Shown one piece after another: positions 54,010 to 62,437 of a stretch of 64,000 nucleotides of DNA (position 1 is its first letter; every line of letters begins with the position of its first letter). The stretch is taken from NCBI RefSeq assembly GCF_000025985.1, contig NC_003228.3, positions 1,426,001-1,490,000 on the forward strand. Direction: 5' to 3'. A model generated the notes under the pieces. It searched no databases and had not been told where the DNA came from. It saw nothing but the letters and a program-made list of their open reading frames with translations. Made by a program: the position numbers and the translations under genes. Origin of the DNA: Bacteroides fragilis NCTC 9343 (GTDB taxonomy: Bacteria; Bacteroidota; Bacteroidia; Bacteroidales; Bacteroidaceae).

Positions 54010-56508
54010 TTATGCCAAATCGACTACCGTGATACCTGCACCTCCCAATTGGATATGTTCGTCGGCAAAATGGCGGACTCCCGGTATGGTTTGCAAATAT
54101 TGGCGGATAAGGGTACGCAGGATACCCGTACCGGTCCCATGTAGGATGCGTACCCGGCTCATACCGACCAGGATGGCGTCGTCTACAAAGTAGGTTACAG
54201 CTTGTAGAGCTTCGTCTCCTCGCATTCCCCGTACATCGATATCTTGCTTGAAGTTCAGCTTTTTTTCGTACATGCTGTCCTGAGTCTGGTTGCTGACAAA
54301 AGAACTTTTGGCAGACTCTTGTTTTTGGGGGATTGCGTTGCTGCGTTCCAGCCGCTCCGTCTTTACAGTTGTTTTGATGCTGCCGAAGGCTACCACGGCA
54401 TTCTTCCCGTTGATTTCAAGTACTTCTCCGACCGAACTTTGTCCTTTGATACGTACCGGACACCCTTCGGTGATGGGAGTCGCTTTGGGAGTTTGCTGAA
54501 CTGTCGGCTGTTCTTTGGTGCCGTTTTGCTTTTTCTCCTTCTTGCGGTTTTGCTTCTCTTTCAGCTTCTCCATCTTTCGGGCTATCTTATCTTCCTGTTC
54601 CTTGGAAGTCAGGTTGTCTATCGATTCACGGAAGTCCGCCAGTTCCTGGCGTACCAGACGTGTTTTTTCTTTTTCAGCCTGTGCCTCTTTTATGGTACGG
54701 ATGGTATTCTCGATACGTGCATTTGATTCTTGCAACAACCGCTCCGCCTCCTCTTTTGCCTGACGGATGATCTCTTTTCTCGACTTTTGTAATTCTTCCA
54801 TCTCAGCCTGATAGCGGGCAATGGTTTCTTCCATATGCTTTTCGCGCTGGCGGATAGTCTGACGCTTTCCTTCCCAGTAACGTTTGTCACGTACGATATC
54901 CTGCAAATATTTGTCGGCATTGATATATTCACTTCCCACAATCTCAGAAGCATCTGTGATCACATCCTCCGGTAATCCGATTTTACGAGCGATTTCTACA
55001 GCGAATGAACTACCCGGATTACCGATCTGAAGTTGGAAAAGTGCCTGCATCAGATGACGGTCATATAGCATGGCACCGTTTACTACACCTTCGTGATCCT
55101 CTGCAAAATGTTTTAGATTCTGGTAGTGTGTAGTTATAACACCGAAAGTACCCTTTATGTTGAATCGTTTCAGTACAGCTTCGGCAATAGCTCCGCCGAT
55201 CTGGGGTTCTGTACCTCCACCGAATTCGTCAATTAAAATCAGACTTCGTTCGTTGCAGTTCTTCATCATGATTTTCATATTGGTCAAGTGTGAAGAATAG
55301 GTACTCAAATCGTCTTCAATGGATTGTTCATCACCGATGTCGATGAAGATACTGCCAAACAGGCCTACATGACTTCGTTCGTGCATGGGTACGAGCATGC
55401 CGCATTGCAGCATATATTGTAGTAACCCGACTGTTTTCAGACATACGGATTTACCTCCTGCGTTGGGACCGGATATAATAAGGATACGCCGTTTGAGGTT
55501 CAGTTCTATGTCCAATGGCACTACTTTCTTTCCATGTTTGGCAAGAGAAAGTTGTAATAGTGGGTGGACGGCCATTGTCCAGTCCAATAATTGCTCGTTC
55601 TCCAGGCTGGGTTTGATACTGTTTGTTTGGATGGCGAAGTGACTTTTGGCACGAATGAAGTCTATCTCGGCAAGAAATTCATACGATTGCAGTATTTCCG
55701 GGATAGAAGGACGCAGGGTGTTAGAGAACTCAGTCAGGATACGGATGATCTCCCGGCGTTCATCCCCTTCCAGTTCACGGATACGGTTGTTGGCTTCCAC
55801 TACTTCCGCTGGTTCGATAAATACAGTTTTTCCGCTGGCCGATTCATCGTGGACGATTCCTTTGATTTTACGTTTTAATCCCGGAGCCACCGGAATAACC
55901 AATCGACCGTCGCGCATGGTTGGTGCCACGTCTTTGTCCACATAGCCTTCGGATTGTGCGTTTCGGAGTATGCTGTTAAGCGAACGTGAGATACTTCCCA
56001 TCGTGTTAGCCAGTTCCCGTCGGATGCGTGACAGTTCGGTCGAAGCATTATCCTTGATTTTGCCATATTTATTTAAAATGCCATCAATCTTGGTGATAAG
56101 TTGTGGAAAGACAGTTATGTCACCGGCCAGTTTTTTCAGGCTGGGGTAGGGACAATCCGATTCTTCTTCATCATTGCGCTGCAGGAAACGGACGATGTCC
56201 CGGATGGTCTCCAACGAACGTCGTAGATCAAACAATTCTTGTTCGTCCATGTACATTCCTTCTATCCGGATTCGTTTCAAAGAGGGACGGACATCGAAAA
56301 AAAATTGGTCGGGAAAGTTATCTTCCTCTTGTATGATGCGAACAAACTCTGCAACCTGATTCAGCAGTTCATCAACTTCTTCAAAGTGATCGGAAAAATT
56401 CATTTCATTCACTCTCTCTTCTCCTAATGTGCTGAGACATTTGTCTTTTAATAATTGTCTGATTTGGTCGAATCCTATTTTCTGCTCAAAATTCTGGGGA
56501 TATATCAT
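54010..56508 (-). CDS. mutS2: MutS2 family DNA/ribosome-associated ATPase with Smr domain
   Basis: The 832-residue protein has no MutS mismatch-recognition domain. It has the clamp/lever helices (1-310), the ATPase with Walker A ISGPNAGGKSVCLKT near residue 340 and Walker B ILIDEFGGGTEP near 418, a long K/E-rich coiled coil (510-660), and a C-terminal Smr nuclease domain (about 755-830, DVRGMRGDEAL and HGTGTG). MutS2 restrains recombination and rescues collided ribosomes. It heads the mutS2-corA-sdaA run and is divergent from the tRNA-Ser gene. Confidence 0.96.
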   Translation of the reverse strand: MIYPQNFEQKIGFDQIRQLLKDKCLSTLGEERVNEMNFSDHFEEVDELLNQVAEFVRIIQEEDNFPDQFFFDVRPSLKRIRIEGMYMDEQELFDLRRSLETIRDIVRFLQRNDEEESDCPYPSLKKLAGDITVFPQLITKIDGILNKYGKIKDNASTELSRIRRELANTMGSISRSLNSILRNAQSEGYVDKDVAPTMRDGRLVIPVAPGLKRKIKGIVHDESASGKTVFIEPAEVVEANNRIRELEGDERREIIRILTEFSNTLRPSIPEILQSYEFLAEIDFIRAKSHFAIQTNSIKPSLENEQLLDWTMAVHPLLQLSLAKHGKKVVPLDIELNLKRRILIISGPNAGGKSVCLKTVGLLQYMLQCGMLVPMHERSHVGLFGSIFIDIGDEQSIEDDLSTYSSHLTNMKIMMKNCNERSLILIDEFGGGTEPQIGGAIAEAVLKRFNIKGTFGVITTHYQNLKHFAEDHEGVVNGAMLYDRHLMQALFQLQIGNPGSSFAVEIARKIGLPEDVITDASEIVGSEYINADKYLQDIVRDKRYWEGKRQTIRQREKHMEETIARYQAEMEELQKSRKEIIRQAKEEAERLLQESNARIENTIRTIKEAQAEKEKTRLVRQELADFRESIDNLTSKEQEDKIARKMEKLKEKQNRKKEKKQNGTKEQPTVQQTPKATPITEGCPVRIKGQSSVGEVLEINGKNAVVAFGSIKTTVKTERLERSNAIPQKQESAKSSFVSNQTQDSMYEKKLNFKQDIDVRGMRGDEALQAVTYFVDDAILVGMSRVRILHGTGTGILRTLIRQYLQTIPGVRHFADEHIQLGGAGITVVDLA

Positions 56509-56662
56509 GGATTATCTAATTTATCTATATAACAGTTTCAATTGAATTGTTCCGCAAAAATACGATTATTCCACGAAAAAAATGGCAAAATGTTTGTGGA
56601 TTTAAAAATGATTCGTACCTTTGCATCGCTTTAAGAGAAAAGCACTACTTAACCGTAGTTTT

Positions 56663-56747
56663 GGAGAGGTGGCAGAGTGGTCGATTGCGGCGGTCTTGAA
56701 AACCGTTGTACTGCGAGGTACCCGGGGTTCGAATCCCTGTCTCTCCG
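56663..56747 (+). tRNA. tRNA-Ser (anticodon UGA)
   Basis: The 85-base cloverleaf has acceptor GGAGAG paired with CTCTCC, anticodon stem 56690-56694/56702-56706 with loop CTTGAAA (anticodon TGA at 56697-56699), a long variable arm typical of tRNA-Ser, and the T-arm GGTTCGAATCC. CCA is not encoded. A mobile element starts immediately after it, so its 3' end probably served as the attachment site. Confidence 0.95.
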
Positions 56748-56783
56748 CTGAACTAACCGGACAAAACCGGACAGTAAGCAGAC

Positions 56784-56815
56784 AAGTCCCACAAATTCAA
56801 CGATTTGTGGGACTT
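56784..56815 (+). terminator. Terminator after tRNA-Ser
   Basis: AAGTCCCACAAAT (56784-56796) pairs perfectly with 56803-56815 around a 6-base loop, followed by TTTTT. Confidence 0.9.
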
Positions 56816-57021
56816 TTTTTATCCCCTTATGTCTGCCCTACCGGACATCATTTAGCCCCTAAAAGACAAAGTTAGTAACCTAATTCGTACCCCCGACAAC
56901 CGAAAGTCTAAAAGGGGTACACTTAGTCCGAAATTGGCGAACTTCTGTCGCTATTTGGCGAGCCTGTATAAACTTCACTTTGAGCTAATTAACGTAGTTT
57001 TGTAACCAAAAAAGTGAGTTT

Positions 57022-58260
57022 ATGAAGAGTACATTCAACGTCCTTTTCTTCGTGAAAAAGGACAAGCAAAAAATCAATGGCAGTTACCCTATTTTCGTCC
57101 GTATCACGATTGATGGTGTGGCAAGCCGTTTTAATTCCAAGCTGGACGTTCAACCCAAACTTTGGGATGGCAAGGCAGGCAAAGCCGCCGGACGTTCTGC
57201 GGAAGCTATCCGCATAAACCGTATGCTGGATGATATAAACGCATCTTTGAACACTATTTACCACGAAATGCAACGGCGTGACAATTATGTTACCGCCGAA
57301 AAGGTGAAGAATGAATTTTTAGGTCATAGCGAGAACCACGACACCATACTTAACCTTTTCCAGAAGCACAATGATGATGTGAAACAGTTGGTCGGCATAT
57401 CCAAGACGATTGCCACTTATCGTAAATATGAAGTGACCCGCCGCCATCTTGCAGAGTTCATCCAAAGCAAATATAACCTGTCGGATATTTCTATAAAGGA
57501 AATAACCCCGATGTTCATTACCGACTTCGAGTTATATTTGCGTACCACCTGCAAATGTGGCTTTAATACGACCGCCAAGTTCATGCAGTTCTTCAAACGC
57601 ATTATCCTGATAGCCCGTAATAATGGCATCCTGATAGGTGACCCGTTCGCCAACTATAAAATACGTTTGGAAAAAGTGGATAGGGGATATTTAACAGAGG
57701 ATGAAATAAAAATCATCCTCAAAAAGAAAATGGTTTCCGAACGGTTGGAACAGGTGCGTGATGTTTTTATCTTTTCCTGTTTCAGTGGTTTGGCTTATGT
57801 GGATGTAGCAAACTTAAAGGAAGATAATATCCGTAAATCCTTTGACGGTAATTTGTGGATAATTACCAAACGTCAGAAAACGAATATAGACGTGAATGTC
57901 CCCTTGCTGGACATTCCTAAAATGATACTGGAAAAGTACAAAGGTAAATTGCCGAATGGTAAGGTACTTCCTATTATCAGCAATCAAAAACTTAATGCGT
58001 ATTTGAAAGAAATAGCGGATGTATGCGGAATTAAAAAGAACTTGACATTTCACCTTGCAAGGCATACTTTTGCCACGACCACCACGCTTGCAAAGGGTGT
58101 TCCTATTGAAACCGTTAGTAAGATGTTGGGACACACCAATATAGAAACGACACAGATATACGCCCGCATTACCAATAATAAAATCAGTAACGATATGCAG
58201 GGGCTTGACAAGAAGTTTGTCGGCATTGAAAAAATCTATAAAGAAGTATCTATAAAATAG
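57022..58260 (+). CDS. int: Tyrosine recombinase/integrase of Bacteroidetes element type
   Basis: The 412-residue protein has an arm-type N-terminal domain (1-100), a SAM-like core-binding domain (105-205) and a catalytic domain (215-405). Visible residues are HLARH near 345 (the HxxR box), LGHTNIETTQIYAR near 373 with the nucleophile tyrosine, and the beta-hairpin lysine in TKRQKTN near 288. Where canonical enzymes have TGLRxSE, it reads FSGLAYVDVANL, so the first arginine is missing, as I recall for IntDOT. It probably integrated the element at the adjacent tRNA-Ser. Confidence 0.93.
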   Translation: MKSTFNVLFFVKKDKQKINGSYPIFVRITIDGVASRFNSKLDVQPKLWDGKAGKAAGRSAEAIRINRMLDDINASLNTIYHEMQRRDNYVTAEKVKNEFLGHSENHDTILNLFQKHNDDVKQLVGISKTIATYRKYEVTRRHLAEFIQSKYNLSDISIKEITPMFITDFELYLRTTCKCGFNTTAKFMQFFKRIILIARNNGILIGDPFANYKIRLEKVDRGYLTEDEIKIILKKKMVSERLEQVRDVFIFSCFSGLAYVDVANLKEDNIRKSFDGNLWIITKRQKTNIDVNVPLLDIPKMILEKYKGKLPNGKVLPIISNQKLNAYLKEIADVCGIKKNLTFHLARHTFATTTTLAKGVPIETVSKMLGHTNIETTQIYARITNNKISNDMQGLDKKFVGIEKIYKEVSIK

Positions 58261-58272
58261 GTATATAGGGAA

Positions 58273-58295
58273 ACTTATCACAAATTGTGATAAGT
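58273..58295. promoter_or_regulatory. 23-base palindrome between the integrase and ORF6N genes
   Basis: ACTTATCACAA and its reverse complement flank a single central A. GGG/CCC pairs extend it beyond a 2-base bulge. It may terminate the integrase transcript or act as an operator; its 13-base core recurs inside the ORF6N gene. Confidence 0.65.
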
Positions 58296-58334
58296 CCCTT
58301 TATGCTTTATTACTCACCATTAAATAATAACATT

Positions 58335-58877
58335 ATGGACTTACAAATCATCCAAAGCAAGATTTATGAAATCAGAGGTTGCCGGGTTATGCTCGATAGT
58401 GACCTTGCGGCACTTTATCAGGTGGAAACAAAAGCGTTGAAACAGGCTGTGAAACGTAATATAGAACGTTTCCCGGAAGATTTTATGTTTGAACTGACAA
58501 AGGAAGAAGTGGAATGTTTAAGGTCACAAATTGTGACCTTAAAGAATAATCCGGATGAAATGGAAGCAGCAGCCAGTTCAAAACGTGGTAAGCATATTAA
58601 ATATTTGCCCTATGTTTTCACGCAAGAGGGAGTAGCCGCCCTGTCCGGTGTACTGCGCAGCCCTATTGCCATACAGGTGAATATTTCCATCATGCGGGCA
58701 TTCGTAGCCTTGCGTCAAATGATAACAGGCTATCAGGAACTACTAAAGCGTATTGAAGAACTGGAAGAAAGTACGGATGCACAATTCAGCGAGATATACC
58801 AAGCACTGACCCAATTACTAAGCAAGCCCGAACCGAAGCCACGCAAACCGATAGGATATAGAACCTATGACGAATAA
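58335..58877 (+). CDS. ORF6N domain protein
   Basis: I use ATG 58335 (MDLQIIQSKIYEIRGCRVML), 180 residues; the longer frame begins in the upstream intergenic stretch. The ORF6N domain (about 5-95) is seen in LDSDLAALYQVETKALKQAVKRN and FPEDFMFELT. The C-terminal half has a helical region ending in a coiled-coil-like ELEESTDAQFSEIYQAL. ORF6N proteins are phage- and element-borne DNA-binding proteins of unclear role. A 27-base perfect palindrome lies within the coding sequence at 58517-58543. Confidence 0.9.
   Translation: MDLQIIQSKIYEIRGCRVMLDSDLAALYQVETKALKQAVKRNIERFPEDFMFELTKEEVECLRSQIVTLKNNPDEMEAAASSKRGKHIKYLPYVFTQEGVAALSGVLRSPIAIQVNISIMRAFVALRQMITGYQELLKRIEELEESTDAQFSEIYQALTQLLSKPEPKPRKPIGYRTYDE
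58517..58543. promoter_or_regulatory. 27-base perfect palindrome inside the ORF6N gene
   Basis: The halves TTTAAGGTCACAA and TTGTGACCTTAAA flank one A. The 13-base core TCACAAATTGTGA is the same as in the palindrome 45 to 65 bases before the gene start. It could be a protein-binding site or an RNA hairpin in the message. Confidence 0.55.
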
Positions 58878-58900
58878 CGGTTTAAGGTATTCGGTTGTCT

Positions 58901-58926
58901 AAGGGGTGTCACCAGTGATACCCCTT
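58901..58926 (+). terminator. Terminator after the ORF6N gene
   Basis: AAGGGGTGTCA pairs with TGATACCCCTT with one wobble, followed by TTTC. No further gene is seen in 58927-59135. Confidence 0.75.
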
Positions 58927-59135
58927 TTTCAGTTCCCTAAAGTAATGTATCTCAATCACAAATTTTAGCAAAATTACAGCCCGGTGGGGACAAATACCAA
59001 ATCCGAGCCGTTCCGGTTTTCTAAAAAATCTCCACACCTACGGGTCGTATTTTTTGAAAAGATATGGTTGAAGTCCCCGCCAAACTGTGGGTGTCCGGCA
59101 AAATTTCTTATTGTTTAATTTAAATTTTAGTAGTT

Positions 59136-59588
59136 ATGAAAACAACAGAATTTACCATGCCGGAAATCACTATCTCTTATAAAGACAATGTAAAAGCATC
59201 CGAAAGGGTGAAAATACTCTCATCCGAAACGTCCTACTCTTACCTGAAACCGTTCTATATCGAATGTATGGAACATCACGAGGAAAGCCATGTAATGTTT
59301 CTCAATCGGGCAAATAAGGCTTTAGGCGTTTCCCTTATCTCTAAAGGCGGCATGGCTGAAACTGTAATGGACGTGAAAATCATCCTGCAAACCGCCTTGA
59401 AAGTCCATGCTTCGGGCATAATCCTCTCACATAACCACCCATCGGGCAACCTACGTCCGAGTGAACCGGACAAACAAATTACCTCAAAAATAAAAGAAGC
59501 CTGCAAGGTCTTAGATTTACATCTGTTAGACCATATCATCCTGACAGAAGAAAGCTATTATAGTTTTGCAGACGAGGGGCTTATCTAA
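59136..59588 (+). CDS. RadC-like JAB/MPN domain protein
   Basis: The 150-residue protein consists mainly of a RadC JAB domain (about 35-148). The metal-binding motif HNHPSG lies near residue 105, with the later Asp in LDLHLLDHIILTE. It lacks the N-terminal helix-hairpin-helix part of full RadC. Short RadC homologues are frequent on mobile elements; their role is unsettled. It is followed by about 400 bases without a supported gene. Confidence 0.92.
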   Translation: MKTTEFTMPEITISYKDNVKASERVKILSSETSYSYLKPFYIECMEHHEESHVMFLNRANKALGVSLISKGGMAETVMDVKIILQTALKVHASGIILSHNHPSGNLRPSEPDKQITSKIKEACKVLDLHLLDHIILTEESYYSFADEGLI

Positions 59589-59995
59589 GCCCTTTTTTTG
59601 TTACTGGCAACAAAAACACAATATCCTACTTTTAAAATAAAACCATTTTTCCAGTTTCTCCTATTGTAAATCTTCCTCTTAGGCAGTCCCCAGCCGAAGC
59701 AGTCATTATCGTATCACATAGGCAAAGGTATTTCCGTGTTCTTCACGTCTTTGCAAGGTCAAGCCCTAAAGGGTTTAAACAAAAATCTTCCTGTTGTACT
59801 TCGTCCAAAGAGTATTTTTCTTTAAAATCTTGCAAAGCCTAAACACTACCCTTTAAAGCCTATATGAAACGAAAACGACCGCCCCGACCGGAAACGCATA
59901 AAAAAAAGTCAGATTTACGATAAGCAGGAAAAAAGGTTATGAAACTCAACTCCCTTACCTCTCAAATCTGCATAAATTTTAAAAGACACAGAATT
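59589..59995. other. 407-base gap between radC-like and ardA genes
   Basis: No supported frame is present. CCCTAAAGGG (59764-59773) is a perfect 10-base palindrome, and CTTTAAAG recurs downstream. An ardA promoter should lie here but no clean TAnnTTTG box was found. Confidence 0.45.
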
Positions 59996-60529
59996 ATGGA
60001 AGCAGTAACATTATCAGAAGCAAGAGTTTATGTAGGTACTTACAACAAGTATAACAACGGTTCACTTTTCGGCAAGTGGTTAGACCTGTCCGACTATTCA
60101 GATAAGGACGAATTTATGGAAGCGTGCCGGGAACTGCACAAGGACGACCAAGACCCGGAATTTATGTTTCAGGATTATGAGAATATCCCGGAAGCCTTGA
60201 TTTCCGAAAGTTGGCTTTCTGAAAAGTTCTTTGAGCTTCGGGATGCCATTGAGAAACTAAGTGAAACCCAGCAGGAAGCGTTTTTCGTATGGTGCGACCA
60301 CCACAACAGCGATATAAGCGAAGAAGATGCGGACGACCTTATTTCTTCCTTTGAGGACGAATATCAGGGAGAATATAAAGACGAGGAAGATTACGCTTAT
60401 GAAATCGTAGAGCAATGTTACGACCTGCCGGAGTTCGCAAAGACCTACTTTGACTATTCGGCTTTTGCCCGTGATTTATTTATAACTGATTACTGGATGG
60501 ATAACGGTTTTGTTTTCCGTTGTGCCTGA
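59996..60529 (+). CDS. ardA: ArdA-family antirestriction protein
   Basis: I use ATG 59996 (MEAVTLSEARVYVGTYNKYN), 177 residues. The protein is strongly acidic, as expected of a DNA mimic, with the ArdA start ARVYVGTYNKYNNGSLFGKWL and end LPEFAKTYFDYSAFARDLFI. It blocks type I restriction enzymes when the element enters a new host. It is first of a run of small same-strand genes. Confidence 0.95.
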   Translation: MEAVTLSEARVYVGTYNKYNNGSLFGKWLDLSDYSDKDEFMEACRELHKDDQDPEFMFQDYENIPEALISESWLSEKFFELRDAIEKLSETQQEAFFVWCDHHNSDISEEDADDLISSFEDEYQGEYKDEEDYAYEIVEQCYDLPEFAKTYFDYSAFARDLFITDYWMDNGFVFRCA

Positions 60530-60572
60530 TTACTAACCGGGTGGAGCAATCCACCCGTAACACACCAAGATA

Positions 60573-60785
60573 ATGAAAGTATATAATAAGATAACGACTT
60601 TTTTACGATGGTTCATACTTGCTTTTATCATCTATCAGGCAGCCACCAGCACCGCCGGAATGTGGATAGCCCTAATCATAGGCTTTTTTATTCTCCGGTT
60701 CGTTCTCCGGCTGTTTATCTCCGCCGTTTACCTGTTTTGTATGGCGATTATTTTCATTGTGTTGCTCTCATTTTTGATTATCTGA
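60573..60785 (+). CDS. Small membrane protein
   Basis: The 70-residue protein consists almost entirely of two hydrophobic helices (FILAFIIYQAATSTAGMW with ALIIGFFILRFVLR, then LFCMAIIFIVLLSFLII). It lies 43 bases after ardA and 24 before the DUF3873 gene. Function is not recognised. Confidence 0.7.
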   Translation: MKVYNKITTFLRWFILAFIIYQAATSTAGMWIALIIGFFILRFVLRLFISAVYLFCMAIIFIVLLSFLII

Positions 60786-60809
60786 TAACTCATTATAAAT
60801 TATAACGAT

Positions 60810-61025
60810 ATGGAAACTTTAAACAAAAACGGGGTAAGTATTACCCAAACACCGGGAGAAGAAAAATATGTAAAATGCTGTTTAGGCGCATTCAGGGGAC
60901 AAATCTATTATCAATATGATTACCGCCACACGGATAACGAACTGTTCAGCACCGTTGCCAAAACACTTGACGAGTGCCGCAAACGGCGGGATGAATGGAT
61001 AGCGAAGAAAGAAAAGACACAATAA
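60810..61025 (+). CDS. DUF3873 family protein
   Basis: The 71-residue protein matches the DUF3873 pattern I recall from Bacteroides conjugative elements: NGVSITQTPGEEKY, YYQYDYRHTDNELFS and CRKRRDEWIAKK. It is cytosolic with no known function. Its presence supports element origin of this region. Confidence 0.87.
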   Translation: METLNKNGVSITQTPGEEKYVKCCLGAFRGQIYYQYDYRHTDNELFSTVAKTLDECRKRRDEWIAKKEKTQ

Positions 61026-61047
61026 TAACAGTTTAAAAGGTACATTT

Positions 61048-61527
61048 ATGAAAACGACAGAAGTAAATAAAAGGATTATCGGCAGACGTTGCAAGTGCAT
61101 ATTTACGGGCTTACTGGTAACGGGTGTTATCGAGGACACCACAGAGGATAAATATACGGTCAGCGTGAAAGTACGTTTCGACACGCCGCGCCAGTGGGGT
61201 GATGAATTTTATTCCTATGACTGGTCTTTTGGACGGAAAGCAGACGGTTCCGGCTCTTTGAAGTATTTGGAACTGTTGCCCGACAAAACGACATTCGATG
61301 CAATGATAGTTACTTTCGGCGAACCCATCGGCACATTAGACGCTATTTTTGAAGATGTGAAAACATGGGGTGTCTGTTCCTTGAAAGGATGGATAGACAG
61401 CTACGAAAGCACCCGTTTCACTCCCATAGGCACAGATAAGGCAGTGATAACAAGTGAATATAATATGGAATGTGTAAAAGAGTGGCTGGAACATAACACG
61501 CCCATAAAGAACATCATAATCGGTTAA
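61048..61527 (+). CDS. Hypothetical element-borne protein
   Basis: The 159-residue soluble protein begins MKTTEVNKRIIGRRCKC, and its first 45 residues (VTGVIEDTTEDKYTVSVKVRFD) read as a small beta-barrel. The C-terminal half is mixed alpha/beta. It lies 22 bases after the DUF3873 gene, probably in the same transcript, which a GC-rich hairpin follows at 61535. I do not recognise the family. Confidence 0.72.
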   Translation: MKTTEVNKRIIGRRCKCIFTGLLVTGVIEDTTEDKYTVSVKVRFDTPRQWGDEFYSYDWSFGRKADGSGSLKYLELLPDKTTFDAMIVTFGEPIGTLDAIFEDVKTWGVCSLKGWIDSYESTRFTPIGTDKAVITSEYNMECVKEWLEHNTPIKNIIIG

Positions 61528-61534
61528 TAAAGAA

Positions 61535-61552
61535 CGGCGGCAAATGCCGCCG
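61535..61552 (+). terminator. GC-rich hairpin after the 159-residue gene
   Basis: CGGCGGCA pairs with TGCCGCCG, followed by a pyrimidine-rich stretch. The next 40 bases hold a second, weaker inverted repeat (CTTTCTTTCTGT with ACAAAGAAAG). Confidence 0.6.
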
Positions 61553-61668
61553 CTACTTTCTTTCTGTGAGCCGAAGCGGACAAAGAAAGATAGCAAAGAA
61601 ACCTGTTTTATTCCTCTGATTTTCAAATTAAAACTTTATCTTTGAAAATAATTTTATAATAGACAAAT

Positions 61669-61854
61669 ATGAACGATAAACAAGAACAACAATTTGAAGT
61701 ACAGTTTGAAGCTATCAAAACAATGGTAAAAGCTAATGCGCCAACAAAAGAGGAAGGAGAACGCCGGGCAAAAATGCTTGATGAAGCAAAGAATAATACA
61801 AAAACATATATTAATTTATTAGATATGTTTGGTATTCCACATCCGGGTAAGTAA
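61669..61854 (+). CDS. Hypothetical small cytosolic protein
   Basis: The 61-residue charged helical protein (KQEQQFEVQFEAIKTMVKANA, then EEGERRAKMLDEAKN) is followed by a clear terminator 5 bases after the stop, which supports it as a real gene. Function is unknown. Confidence 0.65.
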   Translation: MNDKQEQQFEVQFEAIKTMVKANAPTKEEGERRAKMLDEAKNNTKTYINLLDMFGIPHPGK

Positions 61855-61858
61855 TAAA

Positions 61859-61888
61859 AACCACTACCGAATATATCCGGCAGTGGTT
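61859..61888. terminator. Terminator between the 61-residue gene and the opposing traQ-remnant unit
   Basis: AACCACTACCG (61859-61869) pairs with CGGCAGTGGTT (61878-61888) with one mismatch around an 8-base loop. Confidence 0.75.
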
Positions 61889-61897
61889 ATAATGTTT

Positions 61898-62011
61898 TTA
61901 TTCTACTTCCTCGCCCCACAGTTCCACATCAGTAGGAGCATTTTTCAGTTCAAATGCAGTGTAAGCCCAAAAGAGAATAAGAAATATAAGGTATGCAACC
62001 AATGTTTCCAT
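61898..62011 (-). CDS. 37-residue single-pass membrane peptide
   Basis: This short minus-strand frame runs from ATG 62011 to TAA 61898. Residues 4-20 are hydrophobic (LVAYLIFLILFWAYTAF), followed by an acidic tail ending in WGEEVE. The start lies 2 bases after the stop of the truncated traQ frame, so the two are likely coupled. I do not recognise it; it may be a small conjugation-associated membrane protein. Confidence 0.5.
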   Translation of the reverse strand: METLVAYLIFLILFWAYTAFELKNAPTDVELWGEEVE

Positions 62012-62013
62012 TT

Positions 62014-62205
62014 TTATTCCCCCTGTTCTTCTTTACTGTTATCATTATTAAATGAAAACGTAAGTTGTTCCAACTGCCCGAAACTATCCTGAAAATACAC
62101 ATCAATAGTCTGCTGGTCGGTGGATGCAGAGGTATAGTAAAGCCGGAATGTTTCACCCGGAAGCGGGTACAGGTCATTCGGCAGTAAGACCGTACCATCC
62201 GACAT
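62014..62205 (-). pseudogene. traQ: Truncated TraQ (DUF3872) C-terminal fragment
   Basis: The 63 residues (SDGTVLLPNDLYPLPGETFR, then LYYTSASTDQQTIDVYFQDS and FGQLEQLTFSFNND) match my recall of the C-terminal part of the conjugative-transposon protein TraQ, which is normally about 140-160 residues with a lipoprotein signal. The N-terminal two thirds are missing. The frame starts at an internal Met close to a junction with an inverted second copy. It is unlikely to be functional. Confidence 0.7.
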
Positions 62206-62218
62206 TTTTAAACTTCCC

Positions 62219-62353
62219 TTTACCGTCCGGTTGTATTACACGTCCGAAACGACAGACCAGCAACAGATAGACGTGTATGTGTACGACAGCTTCGGGCAAA
62301 GGGTTGATTTGAGCTTCTCGTTTCAGAATGATTCGGATAAAGAAGAAAAATGA
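62219..62353 (+). pseudogene. Second traQ-like C-terminal fragment, inverted relative to the first
   Basis: The plus-strand frame reads FPFTV-type sequence then RLYYTSETTDQQQIDVYVYD and SFGQRVDLSFSFQND before TGA at 62351. It has no start codon of its own. It is a diverged homologue of the minus-strand fragment, so this is not a simple palindrome. PFTV directly before RLYYTS may mark an internal deletion, since I recall PFTV near the TraQ N-terminus. Confidence 0.65.
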
Positions 62354-62383
62354 TTGTTCCTAAATAATTGAAAGTCCAAAGCA

Positions 62384-62414
62384 TTGGTATTCTTTGGATT
62401 TTTGATTATTTTTG
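62384..62414 (+). promoter_or_regulatory. Promoter of the P-loop ATPase gene
   Basis: TTG at 62384-62386 and TATTTTTG at 62407-62414 are 20 bases apart, matching the Bacteroides pattern, 24 bases before the chosen start. Confidence 0.6.
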
Positions 62415-62437
62415 CACTAATTTATACATCTATTAAT

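Noticed and set aside
56621..56875. 84-codon frame across tRNA-Ser
   Set aside because: It translates the tRNA and its terminator.
57022..58260. Integrase as the recombinase for the invertible promoter at 16461-16691
   Set aside because: Its position next to tRNA-Ser and its arm-binding domain fit element integration; the promoter sites resemble those of Mpi-type invertases, which are not in this window.
61829..62092. 87-codon plus-strand frame overlapping the terminator and the minus-strand small gene
   Set aside because: It runs through a hairpin and opposes two better-supported minus-strand frames.
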